Shown here one piece after another: positions 45,698-54,342 of a DNA stretch of 64,000 nucleotides. The DNA comes from Bog-473 sp036489775. GTDB lineage: Bacteria; Actinomycetota; Acidimicrobiia; Acidimicrobiales; RAAP-2. The notes beneath the pieces are model-generated. The model was not told the DNA's origin and searched no databases. It saw nothing but the letters and a program-made list of their open reading frames with translations. A program made the position numbers and the translations under genes. The first letter of the stretch is position 1, and each line of letters starts with the position of its first letter. The stretch is taken from positions 1 through 64,000 of the forward strand of contig DASXFC010000058.1 of NCBI GenBank assembly GCA_036489775.1. Direction: 5' to 3'.

Positions 45698-46276
45698 GTG
45701 CCCAAGGTGAGTGACGAACACAAGGCCAGGGTGCGCCAGCGCCTGCTGGACGCCGCCCACGAGTGCCTGCTCGAAAAAGGCATGGAAGGACTGACCACCC
45801 GCAACGTCCTGGAGCGGGCCGGGGTGTCGGCCGGCACGCTGTACCACTACTTCAGCGGGAAGGACGACCTGGTCATGGCCTTGGCCGACCGGGTGGCCGA
45901 GGTGGAGTTCGTCAATATCGAGCCTGAGACGGACCTACTCGCCCTGGTCGGGCGGCTCCTTCAGCCGGACGGCACCTACAGCGTGCTGCCCGAGCTCCGG
46001 GTCAGGGCCAGAGTCGACGAGGACGTCCGGCGAGCCCTGTCCCACTACGACCAGCTGACCATCACCCGCTTCATCCCCCTGGTCGAGCAATCGCAGCGCG
46101 ACGGCCTGATCGACCCCGAGGTCGACGCCGCCGCCCTGGTCGAGCTGGTCGAGTTGGTGTTCGAAGCCGTCCATGCCCACGTCGAGGCCCGCACCTACGT
46201 CACCAGCCACGCCCGCGTGGTCAACACCTTCTTGCACATCCTCTCTTCCCTCCAACCTCAAGGAGCACCGCTATGA
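45698..46276 (+). CDS. TetR/AcrR family regulator
   Basis: A 192-residue TetR repressor. The helix-turn-helix is at about 25-60 (TTRNVLERAGVSAGTLYHYF); the C-terminal domain is helical and of TetR_C type. It probably represses itself and the coupled diiron-SCP2 gene through the palindrome at 45659-45680. The start is GTG 45698, with only a weak ribosome site. It overlaps the next gene by four bases (ATGA). Confidence 0.88.
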   Translation: MPKVSDEHKARVRQRLLDAAHECLLEKGMEGLTTRNVLERAGVSAGTLYHYFSGKDDLVMALADRVAEVEFVNIEPETDLLALVGRLLQPDGTYSVLPELRVRARVDEDVRRALSHYDQLTITRFIPLVEQSQRDGLIDPEVDAAALVELVELVFEAVHAHVEARTYVTSHARVVNTFLHILSSLQPQGAPL

Positions 46277-47655
46277 CCAGCATCGAGCACATCGACATGC
46301 GCGCACCTGCCAGCTTCGTATGGGACTACGACGCCCGGCGTCCGCGGCTGGCCAAGTTGTACGAGAAGTCGAAGGTGAGCCAGTGGAACGCGGCAACTGA
46401 CATCGACTGGAGTGTCGACATCGACCCCGGGAAGATCTCCGAGGAACTCCAGGCTCGGTTCGCCGCGGTCGACTTCGACTTCGGCAGCAGGGCAGTGGGA
46501 GCGTTCGTCCGGTCGTCGCCCGAGAACCGCTGGCTGTTCGAAGCCCACTCCCACGCCTGGACGGTGAGCCAGTTCATGCACGGCGAGCAGGGTGCGCTGG
46601 TGGCCACGGCCAAGATCTGCGCCGGCGTCGAATCAATCGACGACAAGTACTACGCCGCCGCCCAAGTGGCCGATGAAGCCCGTCACGTCGAGGCCTACCA
46701 GCGCTACCTCGACAAGATCGACATCCGGTACCCCGTGGCCTCGTACCTGCACGAGCTACTCGACGACGTGGTCGGGCACCCGCATGTGGACATGACATTC
46801 CTCGGCATGCAGATTCTGGTCGAGGGAGTGGCGCTGGCCGCCTTCAGCCTGGGGGGCGCCATGTTCGGGAACGACGTCATCGGGAAGATCACCGAGCTGG
46901 TGCGGCGTGACGAAGCGCGCCACGTCGCCTTCGGAGTGCTGTCGTTGCAAGGTTTCTACGACGACATGGACCCGGTGGACCTGGCTGAGCGGGAGGAGTT
47001 CATCCTCGAGGCCTGCTCCCTCATGCGCGACCGCTTCGTGCCGGTCGACGTCTACGAGCGGTTGGGTATCGACGTGGCCCGGGCCACCGCCGAGTACGAA
47101 GACTCACCGGACCAGGCCGCCTTCCGCAGTCTGATGTTCTCCAAGGTGGTGCCCAACCTGGGCAAATTGGGACTGCTGACACCGCGGGTGCGGGAGGGCT
47201 TCGAGAAGATGGGGATCCTGCGTTACGAGCGCTACATCGACTCGGCCACCGAAGCCGGTGAACTCGAGCCGGCCGACGGTGCGGCCAGCGACGATCCCTT
47301 CGCCGTGTTCCGGTCGGGTCTGGCCAGCGTGGAGAAAATCTCGCCCGAGCCGGTGTTCCGGGTCATTGCCGCCATGATCAAGCCGGGCGCCTTGTCCGAC
47401 ATCGACCCGGCCGACATCCGGATCAACGTGACCGGTGTTGACGACGGCGACTGGGTGGTGCGCATGGCACCCGAGGGCGTCTCCTACGCCACCACCACCG
47501 AGGGTGCCCACATCGACGTGACGCTCACCATGGATGTGACCACCTGGACCGACATCATCGCTGGCCGCTTGACGGCACCGGCCGCCGTGATCGAGGGAAA
47601 GGTCGACCTGGAGGGCGACGTCATGAAGGCACTGGCCCTCGACACGTTGCTGTGA
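46273..47655 (+). CDS. Ferritin-like diiron protein fused to an SCP2 sterol-binding domain
   Basis: A 460-residue two-domain protein. The N-terminal 330 residues are a ferritin-like helix bundle with a full diiron ligand set: E105 (HGEQGAL), E135-x2-H138 (DEARH), E184 (VEGVAL) and E214-x2-H217 (DEARH). The C-terminal 115 residues (from about 345) fit the SCP2 lipid-carrier fold (GDWVVRMAPEGVSY and ADVTLTMD-like strands). Such a bundle can activate oxygen for hydroxylation, desaturation or N-oxidation; the SCP2 part suggests a lipid or acyl-CoA substrate (inference). It is coupled to the TetR gene and followed by an enoyl-CoA hydratase on the other strand. Confidence 0.83.
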   Translation: MTSIEHIDMRAPASFVWDYDARRPRLAKLYEKSKVSQWNAATDIDWSVDIDPGKISEELQARFAAVDFDFGSRAVGAFVRSSPENRWLFEAHSHAWTVSQFMHGEQGALVATAKICAGVESIDDKYYAAAQVADEARHVEAYQRYLDKIDIRYPVASYLHELLDDVVGHPHVDMTFLGMQILVEGVALAAFSLGGAMFGNDVIGKITELVRRDEARHVAFGVLSLQGFYDDMDPVDLAEREEFILEACSLMRDRFVPVDVYERLGIDVARATAEYEDSPDQAAFRSLMFSKVVPNLGKLGLLTPRVREGFEKMGILRYERYIDSATEAGELEPADGAASDDPFAVFRSGLASVEKISPEPVFRVIAAMIKPGALSDIDPADIRINVTGVDDGDWVVRMAPEGVSYATTTEGAHIDVTLTMDVTTWTDIIAGRLTAPAAVIEGKVDLEGDVMKALALDTLL

Positions 47656-47664
47656 GTTCGGTGC

Positions 47665-48504
47665 CTACCAGCCCTTGAAGTTAGCCGGTCGCCGCTCGAC
47701 GAAGCTGGCGATGCCTTCCTTCGAATCGAGGGTGTGCGTGACCAGTTCCTGGGCCCAGGCCTCGTCTTGGAGTGAGGTGGCCCGGTCGACGTCGAGGGCC
47801 CGGTTGGTCAGCCACTTGGCCATCCCGATGGCCTTGGTCGGGCCACTGGCCAGACGGGTAGCCAGCTCGGTCACGGCCGCCTCCAACTCGGCCCGGGGGA
47901 CCAGGCGGTTGACCAGGCCGATGCGGTAGGCCTCCTGGGCCGGGACGTCGTCACCGAAGAAGAACAGCTCCTTCGCTTTTTGGATGCCGATCAGGCGGGT
48001 GAGGATCCAGGCCCCAGCGGCGTCAGGGGCGATGCCGCGGCGGATGAACACCTCGACGAACTTGGCTTCTTCGGCCATCACCACCAGGTCGCAGGCCAGG
48101 GCCAGATGCATGCCGCCGCCGGCGGCCGTGCCGTTGACGCCGGCGATCACCGGCTTCTCGCAATCGATGACGGAGGCCACCAAGCGCTGCCAGCCGTCGC
48201 GGATCATGCGGGCGCCCTCGCCCATGACGCTTTCGGGAGCGTCCTCGGGCTTGGGCCGAGGCTCCTTGCGGCCACCGCGCAGATCGGCGCCGGTGCAGAA
48301 GCCCTTGTCGCCCGTGCCCAAGATGACGACGCAGCGCACGAAGAGGTCGCCGGACGCGTCGAGGACCCAGTCGGCGATCTGGTCGCGCATGTACTGCGTC
48401 AAGGCGTTGCCGGCATCGGGCCGGTTCAGCGTGATCCAGCAGATGCCGTCTTCGATGCGGCGCGTGACGTCGTTGCCGACTCCGTTGTCGGTGCTGTCGC
48501 TCAT
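47665..48504 (-). CDS. Enoyl-CoA hydratase/isomerase family protein
   Basis: A 279-residue crotonase-fold protein. The oxyanion-hole segments CTGADLRGG and GTAAGGGMHLAL are intact. The second catalytic glutamate of true hydratases (PE in LPEVxLG) is replaced: the region reads FVEVFIRRGIAPDAAG, the layout of PaaG-type isomerases with an aspartate after the proline. An isomerase or C-C bond role is therefore more likely than simple hydration (inference). The start is ATG 48504. Confidence 0.85.
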   Translation of the reverse strand: MSDSTDNGVGNDVTRRIEDGICWITLNRPDAGNALTQYMRDQIADWVLDASGDLFVRCVVILGTGDKGFCTGADLRGGRKEPRPKPEDAPESVMGEGARMIRDGWQRLVASVIDCEKPVIAGVNGTAAGGGMHLALACDLVVMAEEAKFVEVFIRRGIAPDAAGAWILTRLIGIQKAKELFFFGDDVPAQEAYRIGLVNRLVPRAELEAAVTELATRLASGPTKAIGMAKWLTNRALDVDRATSLQDEAWAQELVTHTLDSKEGIASFVERRPANFKGW

Positions 48505-48541
48505 TGGTCTCCTTGGGATGGCTGGGGGGGAGGTTACGGCG

Positions 48542-50737
48542 CTAGGCCAGAACGACCAGGGCGTCGGCTGCCACCACACCCCGGGGTCCCGCCAGCAGCG
48601 GGTTGATGTCGAGCTCGGCCACCTGGCCCGAGAGGTCCACGGCCAGGTTCTGCACCTTCATGATGGTGTCGATCAGGGCGGCCCGATTGGCGGCCTCCTG
48701 TCCTCGCACGCCTTTGAGCATGGCCGAGCCGGCCAGCTCCTCGAGCATGGCTGCGGCGTCCCGGGGACCGAAGGGCGGGACCCGGAAGGTGACGTCCTTG
48801 AGCACCTCGATCAAGACGCCGCCCAGCCCGAACATCACCACTGGTCCGAAGAGCTCGTCCTGGGCCACGCCGAGCACGGTCTCGACCCCTCGAGCCATCT
48901 CGGCCACCAGCACGCCGTCGATTTTCGCCTTGGATGCCGCCTTCTTGGCCGTGGCCAGCAGGCGCTTGTAGGTCCGCTTGGCCTCGTCCTCGTCGCGCAC
49001 GCCCACGGCGACCAGCCCGAGATCGGACTTGTGCAGGATGTCGGCCGACACGATCTTCATGACCACGGGAAAGCTGATGCGCTTGGCCGCCTTGGCCGCC
49101 TCGGCTGGTGAGTTCACTACCCGCTCTTTGGGCGTGGCGATCCCGTAGGCCTTGAGCAGCGCCTTGGAGTCCTGCTCGGAGAGCGCGCTGCCCGGCTTGC
49201 TGTGGCCGATGATGGTGAGGGCCTTGGCCCGGGCCGGGGTGGGTCGGCGCACCGGCTTGGCGAAGGCCGACTGGTAGGTGGCCGCGAACGCGTGGTGATC
49301 GAAGTAGGCCTTGGCTGCCATCACCGCATTGGTGAAGGTGCGGAAGGTCGGCACCGTGCTCTCGAGCAGCGTGGTGGTGTAGGCCTCCTCGGTGCCGACA
49401 GGGGAACCCCACACCACGAATACCGGTTTGTCGGTGCTGGCCGCCGCCGCCACGATGTCCTCACAGAGCTTGTTGGCCATCGACGGCAGCGCGCCGGTGA
49501 TCGGGCACAGCAGCAGGTCGACGTTGGGGTCAGCCAGCATGGTCTCGAGGATCTTGGGACCGCGCCAGTCGCGCACCGGTGCGCCGCCGTTGTCGACCGG
49601 GTTCGACACCCGGAGGTAGGGCGGGATCCAGGTGTGCAAGTCGGTCTGGGACTGCTTGGTCAGGGGCGGCACGTCGAGGCCGGCCACCGCCACCATGTCG
49701 GCCATATGGGCCCCGGTGCCGCCCGAGATCGAGTACACGCAGACCCGGCCTTTGGCCCCCCGTTTGAGGCGGGCCAAGGTAGCGGCCGATGGTGCTTTGG
49801 TCCGGGCCAGTGCGGCGGAGACGTCGAGGAGCTGGTCCAGGCCGTCGACCCGCTGGATCCCGTACTGGCGGAAGGCGGCGGAGATGACGGCGTCGGAGCC
49901 GGTCAGATGTCCGGTGTGGGCCTTGGCCATCGAGCGCCCCTCGTCGGTGCGCCCCACCTTGACCGTGACGATGGGGATCTTCCGCTGGGCGGCGGCGTCA
50001 GCGGCCAACTGCAGCGTGCGTCCGTTCTTGTAGCCCTCGATGTAGCAGGCCACCGTCCCGGTGGTCGGGAGGCCCGAGAAGTAGTCGATGAAGTCGGCCG
50101 ATTCGAGGTCGGCCTCATTGCCGCACGGGGCCCAGTGCGACAGCTTGATGTTGATCTCCTGGCCCTGGAAGATGGGCCGGCCCTGGTGGCCGCTTTGGGT
50201 GATGAGGGCGATGGCCCGGCCGGGCAGCTCGTCCCGGAAGACCTCGAAGGCATTGAGGTTGGTATTGGGGCCGAGCACATGGAAGTCGCCGCCGGCGCCG
50301 GCGATGATCTCCTCCATCTCGGTTTGAATCTTCTCGCCCTTGACTCCCACCTCGGCGAAGCCGGCGGCGAACACCACGGCGAACTTGGCCTTAGCGGCCA
50401 CCGCGTCACGGAGGATCGGGAGAGGGTCGCCGACCAGGATGGCCACCAGGTCGAGGGGCTCGGTGATGTCGGTCAGGGCATTGGCACAGGGCCGCCCGCC
50501 GATGGTGTCCCGGGACGGGTTGACGTAATAGACGGTGGCACCGCGCTCCTCGCCCCAGACGGTGATCTTCTGGGTCAGAGCGGTGTTCGGCTTGGTGCTG
50601 GTGTCGGACGCCCCGACCACGGCCACCCGCTGGGGCTGGAAGAACGTACCCAGGTCGATCTGGCGCAAGGAGATGGGTCTTCCCGTGATGTCAAGCACCG
50701 CGCCGGCCTGCGCCGCGTCGGTGGTGCGACCTGCCAT
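48542..50737 (-). CDS. Acyl-CoA synthetase, NDP-forming (acetate-CoA ligase ADP-forming family)
   Basis: A 731-residue fused synthetase. An N-terminal CoA-binding domain (VAVVGASDTSTKPN) is followed by the succinyl-CoA-ligase-like domains with the phosphohistidine H274 (AKAHTGHLTGSD), and an ATP-grasp domain occupies about 510-731. It makes acyl-CoA from acid, CoA and ATP, or the reverse, with a phosphohistidine intermediate. The ITQSGHQGRPIF stretch departs from the usual SQSG-ALG pattern. The start ATG 50737 has GGGAGG directly upstream. Operator sites F and G lie in the gap to the divergent SDR gene. Confidence 0.87.
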   Translation of the reverse strand: MAGRTTDAAQAGAVLDITGRPISLRQIDLGTFFQPQRVAVVGASDTSTKPNTALTQKITVWGEERGATVYYVNPSRDTIGGRPCANALTDITEPLDLVAILVGDPLPILRDAVAAKAKFAVVFAAGFAEVGVKGEKIQTEMEEIIAGAGGDFHVLGPNTNLNAFEVFRDELPGRAIALITQSGHQGRPIFQGQEINIKLSHWAPCGNEADLESADFIDYFSGLPTTGTVACYIEGYKNGRTLQLAADAAAQRKIPIVTVKVGRTDEGRSMAKAHTGHLTGSDAVISAAFRQYGIQRVDGLDQLLDVSAALARTKAPSAATLARLKRGAKGRVCVYSISGGTGAHMADMVAVAGLDVPPLTKQSQTDLHTWIPPYLRVSNPVDNGGAPVRDWRGPKILETMLADPNVDLLLCPITGALPSMANKLCEDIVAAAASTDKPVFVVWGSPVGTEEAYTTTLLESTVPTFRTFTNAVMAAKAYFDHHAFAATYQSAFAKPVRRPTPARAKALTIIGHSKPGSALSEQDSKALLKAYGIATPKERVVNSPAEAAKAAKRISFPVVMKIVSADILHKSDLGLVAVGVRDEDEAKRTYKRLLATAKKAASKAKIDGVLVAEMARGVETVLGVAQDELFGPVVMFGLGGVLIEVLKDVTFRVPPFGPRDAAAMLEELAGSAMLKGVRGQEAANRAALIDTIMKVQNLAVDLSGQVAELDINPLLAGPRGVVAADALVVLA

Positions 50738-50833
50738 GTCCCTCCCAAGCGATCGGCCCGTTCCCGTCCGCGTCGCCCGCATGGGCCAGGACGCCGAGCG
50801 GTGACGGGAGTGGCCCCGAATGGGTCACGGTAT

Positions 50834-50849
50834 CGGACACCTCTGTCAG
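50834..50849. promoter_or_regulatory. TetR-type operator, site F
   Basis: The sequence CGGAC-ACCTCT-GTCAG matches nine of ten arm bases of the shared palindrome. It lies about 97 bases before the acyl-CoA synthetase start on the minus strand and is the weakest member of the set. Confidence 0.45.
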
Positions 50850-50894
50850 TGTCGATCCGGTCACTCGCCCGCTCGGCGCTGCCCGGACCAGGAA

Positions 50895-50923
50895 TTGTGG
50901 GTGCCTGCGGGCACCGTTACGGT
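50895..50923 (+). promoter_or_regulatory. Candidate promoter of the SDR-thiolase-like operon
   Basis: TTGTGG (50895-50900) and TACGGT (50918-50923) are separated by 17 bases, a standard primary-sigma layout. Operator site G begins two bases after the -10 box, so repressor binding would block initiation. The minus-strand layout at 59418-59441 (TAAGGT, two bases, operator) is the same. Confidence 0.55.
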
Positions 50924-50925
50924 GG

Positions 50926-50941
50926 GTGACAGGCGTGTCAG
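50926..50941. promoter_or_regulatory. TetR-type operator, site G
   Basis: The sequence GTGAC-AGGCGT-GTCAG is one mismatch from the shared palindrome, placed over the predicted transcription start of the SDR-thiolase-like pair. Confidence 0.65.
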
Positions 50942-50966
50942 TTTTCTGTCTCTGAACGGGGGTCCC

Positions 50967-51896
50967 ATGGGCATTCTGGACGGCAAGATCGCGATCGTCA
51001 CCGGGTCCGGTCACGGCATCGGGCGGGGCGAGGCGCTCGAGCTGGCCGAGCAGGGGGCCAAGCTGGTCATCAACGACCTGGGCGGCTCCTCCATCGGCGA
51101 AGGATCGGACAAGGCGGCGGCCGACGACGTGGTCGAGGTGATCAAGGCCCGGGGCGGCGAGGCCGTCGCCAACTACGACGACGTCTCGGACTTCGGCGGC
51201 GCCGAGAACCTGATCAACAGCGCCTACGAGGCCTTCGGTGGTCTCGACGTGGTGGTCAACAACGCCGGCATCATCCGGGACAAGATGATCGTGTCGATGT
51301 CTGAAGACGAGTTCGACTCGGTGATCCGGGTCCACCTCAAGGGCACCTTCGCTGTTACCAAGTTCGCCTGCATTCGCTGGCGCGAGCGCTTCAAGGACGG
51401 TGAGACCGTGCGTGCCTCGATCGTCAACACGGTGTCGTCGGCCGGTCTCGTGGGCAACGCCGCTCAGGCCAACTACGGCTCGGCCAAGGCGGGTATCGCC
51501 GCCCTCACCATCATCACGTCGCTGGAAGGTTCGCGCTACGGGGTCCGGGCGAACGCCGTAGCCCCCGGTGGAGTGACCCGTCTCACTGGCGCCGTGATCA
51601 AGGACATGGAGCTCAAGGAACCCGACGAGTTCGGCGAGGACGAGTACAACCGGCTGAATCCGCAGAACTCGGCGCCCATGGTGGCCTGGTTGGCCTCCGA
51701 CGAGTCGATGCACGTGACGGGGCAGGTCTTCCGGGCGGTGGGCAAGAACATCGCCCACTATGAGCCGTGGCACCTCGGTGCCGCCATCGACAATCCCAAA
51801 GGCGATGCCCGCTGGGACCCGGCTGCCATCGGACCCGAGGTCAATGCCTCCATCTTCCACTCCCGTCACCCCGGCCTGAAGTTGGGTGGCGGCTGA
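50967..51896 (+). CDS. SDR family oxidoreductase, MFE-2-like 3-hydroxyacyl-CoA dehydrogenase
   Basis: A 309-residue short-chain dehydrogenase with TGSGHGIG (12-19), NNAG (98-101), Y170-x3-K174 and the NDLGGSSIGEG loop that resembles multifunctional enzyme 2 dehydrogenases. It is longer than a classical SDR at the C-terminus. It resembles the SDR at 15752-16642, so the two may be paralogues acting on related hydroxyacyl-CoAs. The start is ATG 50967 after GGGGG. The thiolase-like gene follows after three bases. Confidence 0.88.
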   Translation: MGILDGKIAIVTGSGHGIGRGEALELAEQGAKLVINDLGGSSIGEGSDKAAADDVVEVIKARGGEAVANYDDVSDFGGAENLINSAYEAFGGLDVVVNNAGIIRDKMIVSMSEDEFDSVIRVHLKGTFAVTKFACIRWRERFKDGETVRASIVNTVSSAGLVGNAAQANYGSAKAGIAALTIITSLEGSRYGVRANAVAPGGVTRLTGAVIKDMELKEPDEFGEDEYNRLNPQNSAPMVAWLASDESMHVTGQVFRAVGKNIAHYEPWHLGAAIDNPKGDARWDPAAIGPEVNASIFHSRHPGLKLGGG

Positions 51897-51899
51897 TCC

Positions 51900-53048
51900 A
51901 TGCCGAACCGCCGCGTCGCCATTGTCGGCGCATCCACCTCTGACTGCGGGCGCGTCGACGACAAGACCTCCTTCCAGCTCAACTACCAGGGCACCAGCCG
52001 CGCCCTGGCCGAGGCTGGCATCAGCAAGGACGAGGTGGACGGCTTCGGGGCGCTCACTGGCGCGCTGCCCCCGGTCGAGTTGGCCGAGTACCTGGGCATC
52101 CGGCCCAATTGGGTGGACTCGACCGGCCACGGCGGCTCCATCTGGGAGTTCATGACTGAGCACGCGGCGGCCGCCATTTCGCAGGGCATCGTCGACACCG
52201 TGGTGCTCAGTTACGGATCCACCCAGCGGGCCGACCTGAAGAAGAAGCTGCGCATGGCCAACCTGTCCTTCGGGACCCGCGGCCCGACGCAATTCGCAGC
52301 CCCCTTCGGCCACCCGGTGGGCTCGCACTACGCCATGGCGGCCCGGCGCCACATGTACGAGTACGGCACCACTATCGAGCAACTGGCCGAAGTGGCGGTG
52401 CAGACGCGCTACAACGCCAGCCTCAACCCCGACGCCTACTACCAGGACCTGATCACCATCGACGACGTGGTGGACGCGCCCATGGTCTGGGACCCGTTGA
52501 CCAAACTGCACTGCTGCATCCGTTCCGACGGGGGCGGTGCCATCGTGCTGACCCACGAGGACCGGGCCAAGGACTGCGCCACCGAGCCGATCTGGGTGCT
52601 CGGGACCGGCGAGGCCGTCTCGCACACCACCATGAGCGAGTGGCCCGACTTCACCGAGTCACCCTGTGTGCGTTCGGGTCGACTGGCCTTCGAGCGCGCC
52701 GGCCTGCAGCCCGAGGACATGGACTTGGCTCAGGTCTATGACGCCTTCACCCCTATGGTGATCCTGACCCTCGAGGGGCTCGGTTTCTGCAAGAAGGGCG
52801 AGGGCGGCGCCTTCGTCGAGGGCGGCACTATGCGGGTGGACGGCAAGCTGCCCACCAACACCGACGGCGGTGGGCTCTCTTCATGCCAGCCCGGCATGCG
52901 CGGCATCTTCCTCCTCATCGAGGCGGTCAAGCAACTGCGCGGCGAGGGTGGTGCCCGCCAGGTTCCGGGCGATCCCACCCTGGCCTGTGTCAACGGCACC
53001 AGCGGTTGGTTCACCGCGGCCAGCACCATCATCTTGGGCAAGGGATAG
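51900..53048 (+). CDS. Thiolase-like protein lacking canonical catalytic residues (Ltp2-like)
   Basis: A 382-residue SCP-x thiolase-fold protein. Where thiolases have the nucleophilic cysteine, this one reads STGHGGSIWEF (74-84), with no cysteine. The GHP histidine motif is also changed: GGLSSCQPGMRG, with Q330 in the histidine place. NGTSGW replaces the last motif. Known relatives without these residues, such as Ltp2, are retro-aldolases that act with a DUF35 partner; a DUF35 domain exists in the window at 1932-3422 but not adjacent. Aldolase activity is an inference, and a non-catalytic role is also possible. Confidence 0.83.
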   Translation: MPNRRVAIVGASTSDCGRVDDKTSFQLNYQGTSRALAEAGISKDEVDGFGALTGALPPVELAEYLGIRPNWVDSTGHGGSIWEFMTEHAAAAISQGIVDTVVLSYGSTQRADLKKKLRMANLSFGTRGPTQFAAPFGHPVGSHYAMAARRHMYEYGTTIEQLAEVAVQTRYNASLNPDAYYQDLITIDDVVDAPMVWDPLTKLHCCIRSDGGGAIVLTHEDRAKDCATEPIWVLGTGEAVSHTTMSEWPDFTESPCVRSGRLAFERAGLQPEDMDLAQVYDAFTPMVILTLEGLGFCKKGEGGAFVEGGTMRVDGKLPTNTDGGGLSSCQPGMRGIFLLIEAVKQLRGEGGARQVPGDPTLACVNGTSGWFTAASTIILGKG

Positions 53049-53099
53049 GGCCGGGGTTCACCGTGCGGTTACCGGGGCGTCACCGGCCCTTTGACTAAC

Positions 53100-54305
53100 A
53101 TGCATCGCGTGCTGGGGCGGTGGCGCGTGCAGAACTCGGTCTTCTCGTTTCGGCGATCCGTGGTCGGCGCATGCGCGATAGCGGCCGCACTGGCCGCTTG
53201 CCTGCCGACCTCCGGCGTGAGCGGGGCCAGCGGCAGCGGGTTGCCGCCCATCCGCCACGTCTTCATCATTATGGATGAGAACGAAAGCGCCACTTCGACG
53301 TTCGGCGACCCCTCAGCCGATCCGTACCTGGCCAAGACGCTGCCCAGCGAAGGTGCATTTCTGCCGAACTACTTCGCCATCGGTCATGCCAGCAACGACA
53401 ACTACGTCGCCATCGTCTCGGGTCAGCCGCCCAACGTGCTGAATCAGACCGATTGCATCGGCTACGGCAACTTCGTCGGGCTGGCTTTGCCCGGGCAGGT
53501 GGACCAGGGCGTGGGCTGCATCTACCCCTCGGCCACCCAGACCGTCGGCAACCAGCTCACCGCGGCCGGCCTCAGCTGGAAGGCCTACGAGCAGGACATG
53601 GGGAACGTCCCCAACCGCGAGTCGGCCGCCTGTGGCCATCCCCCGGTGGATTCGATCGATAACACGCAAGAGGCGCTCTACGGCGACGGCTACGCCACCC
53701 GCCACGACCCCTTCCCCTACTTCCACTCAGTGATCGACAACACGACCTACTGCGACGATCACGTCGTGGCACTCGGGAGTCCCGCTGGGGCCATGCCGCC
53801 TCGCGCGCTGCCCGGCGAAACCGGGCTGGCCCAGGATCTCAAGTCGGCCGCCACCACGCCCAACTACGTGTGGATCACCCCCAACCTCTGTATGGACGGT
53901 CACGACTATCCGTGCCACAACGAGCCCAGCGGAACGTCGGCCCTCAACGACATCGACCGCTTCTTGGAGACCTGGGTGCCCATGATCACCTCGTCGCCCG
54001 CCTACAAGGACGGCGGCCTGCTCATCATCACGTTCGACGAGGGTTCGGATTCCGATACCCAGTCATGCTGTAACGAGCAGCCTGGGCTGTCCGAGCCACT
54101 GCCCGGCGAGACCGGTCCCGGTGGTGGACGCATCGGCACCGTGGTGTTGTCGCCCTACATAAAGCCGGGCACCGTGAGCACCCGTGACTACAACCACTAC
54201 TCCACGCTGGCCACTATCGAGACGTTGTTCGGCCTGCCCAGACTCGGTGAGGCCAAGACGGTCAGCACCATCTTCGGGGCCGACGTCTTCACGAACAGCC
54301 ATTAG
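53100..54305 (+). CDS. Exported phosphoesterase (phospholipase C/acid phosphatase family)
   Basis: A 401-residue protein of the alkaline-phosphatase-like phosphoesterase family. A signal peptide (hydrophobic VVGACAIAAALAACLP) is followed by RHVFIIMDENES, the first metal-binding aspartate/glutamate and asparagine-like nucleophile region, and later by ITFDEGSDSD and VVLSPYIKPG near the second metal site. It likely releases phosphate or cleaves phosphoesters outside the membrane. The start is uncertain: ATG 53100 is used, while GTG 53127 has a better GGGGCGG site. Confidence 0.82.
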   Translation: MHRVLGRWRVQNSVFSFRRSVVGACAIAAALAACLPTSGVSGASGSGLPPIRHVFIIMDENESATSTFGDPSADPYLAKTLPSEGAFLPNYFAIGHASNDNYVAIVSGQPPNVLNQTDCIGYGNFVGLALPGQVDQGVGCIYPSATQTVGNQLTAAGLSWKAYEQDMGNVPNRESAACGHPPVDSIDNTQEALYGDGYATRHDPFPYFHSVIDNTTYCDDHVVALGSPAGAMPPRALPGETGLAQDLKSAATTPNYVWITPNLCMDGHDYPCHNEPSGTSALNDIDRFLETWVPMITSSPAYKDGGLLIITFDEGSDSDTQSCCNEQPGLSEPLPGETGPGGGRIGTVVLSPYIKPGTVSTRDYNHYSTLATIETLFGLPRLGEAKTVSTIFGADVFTNSH

Positions 54306-54342
54306 CGACCGGCGCCACCGGCGGGCGCCGTAACCTGAGTGG

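Noticed and set aside
49202..50929. 575-codon open frame on the plus strand opposite the acyl-CoA synthetase gene
   Set aside because: It is antisense to a gene with clear CoA-binding and ATP-grasp motifs, has low-complexity Gly/Arg/His-rich composition and no domain; this is usual in high-GC DNA.
50691..52625. 644-codon open frame on the minus strand opposite the SDR and thiolase-like genes
   Set aside because: It spans two well-supported genes and their shared promoter and encodes no recognisable motif.
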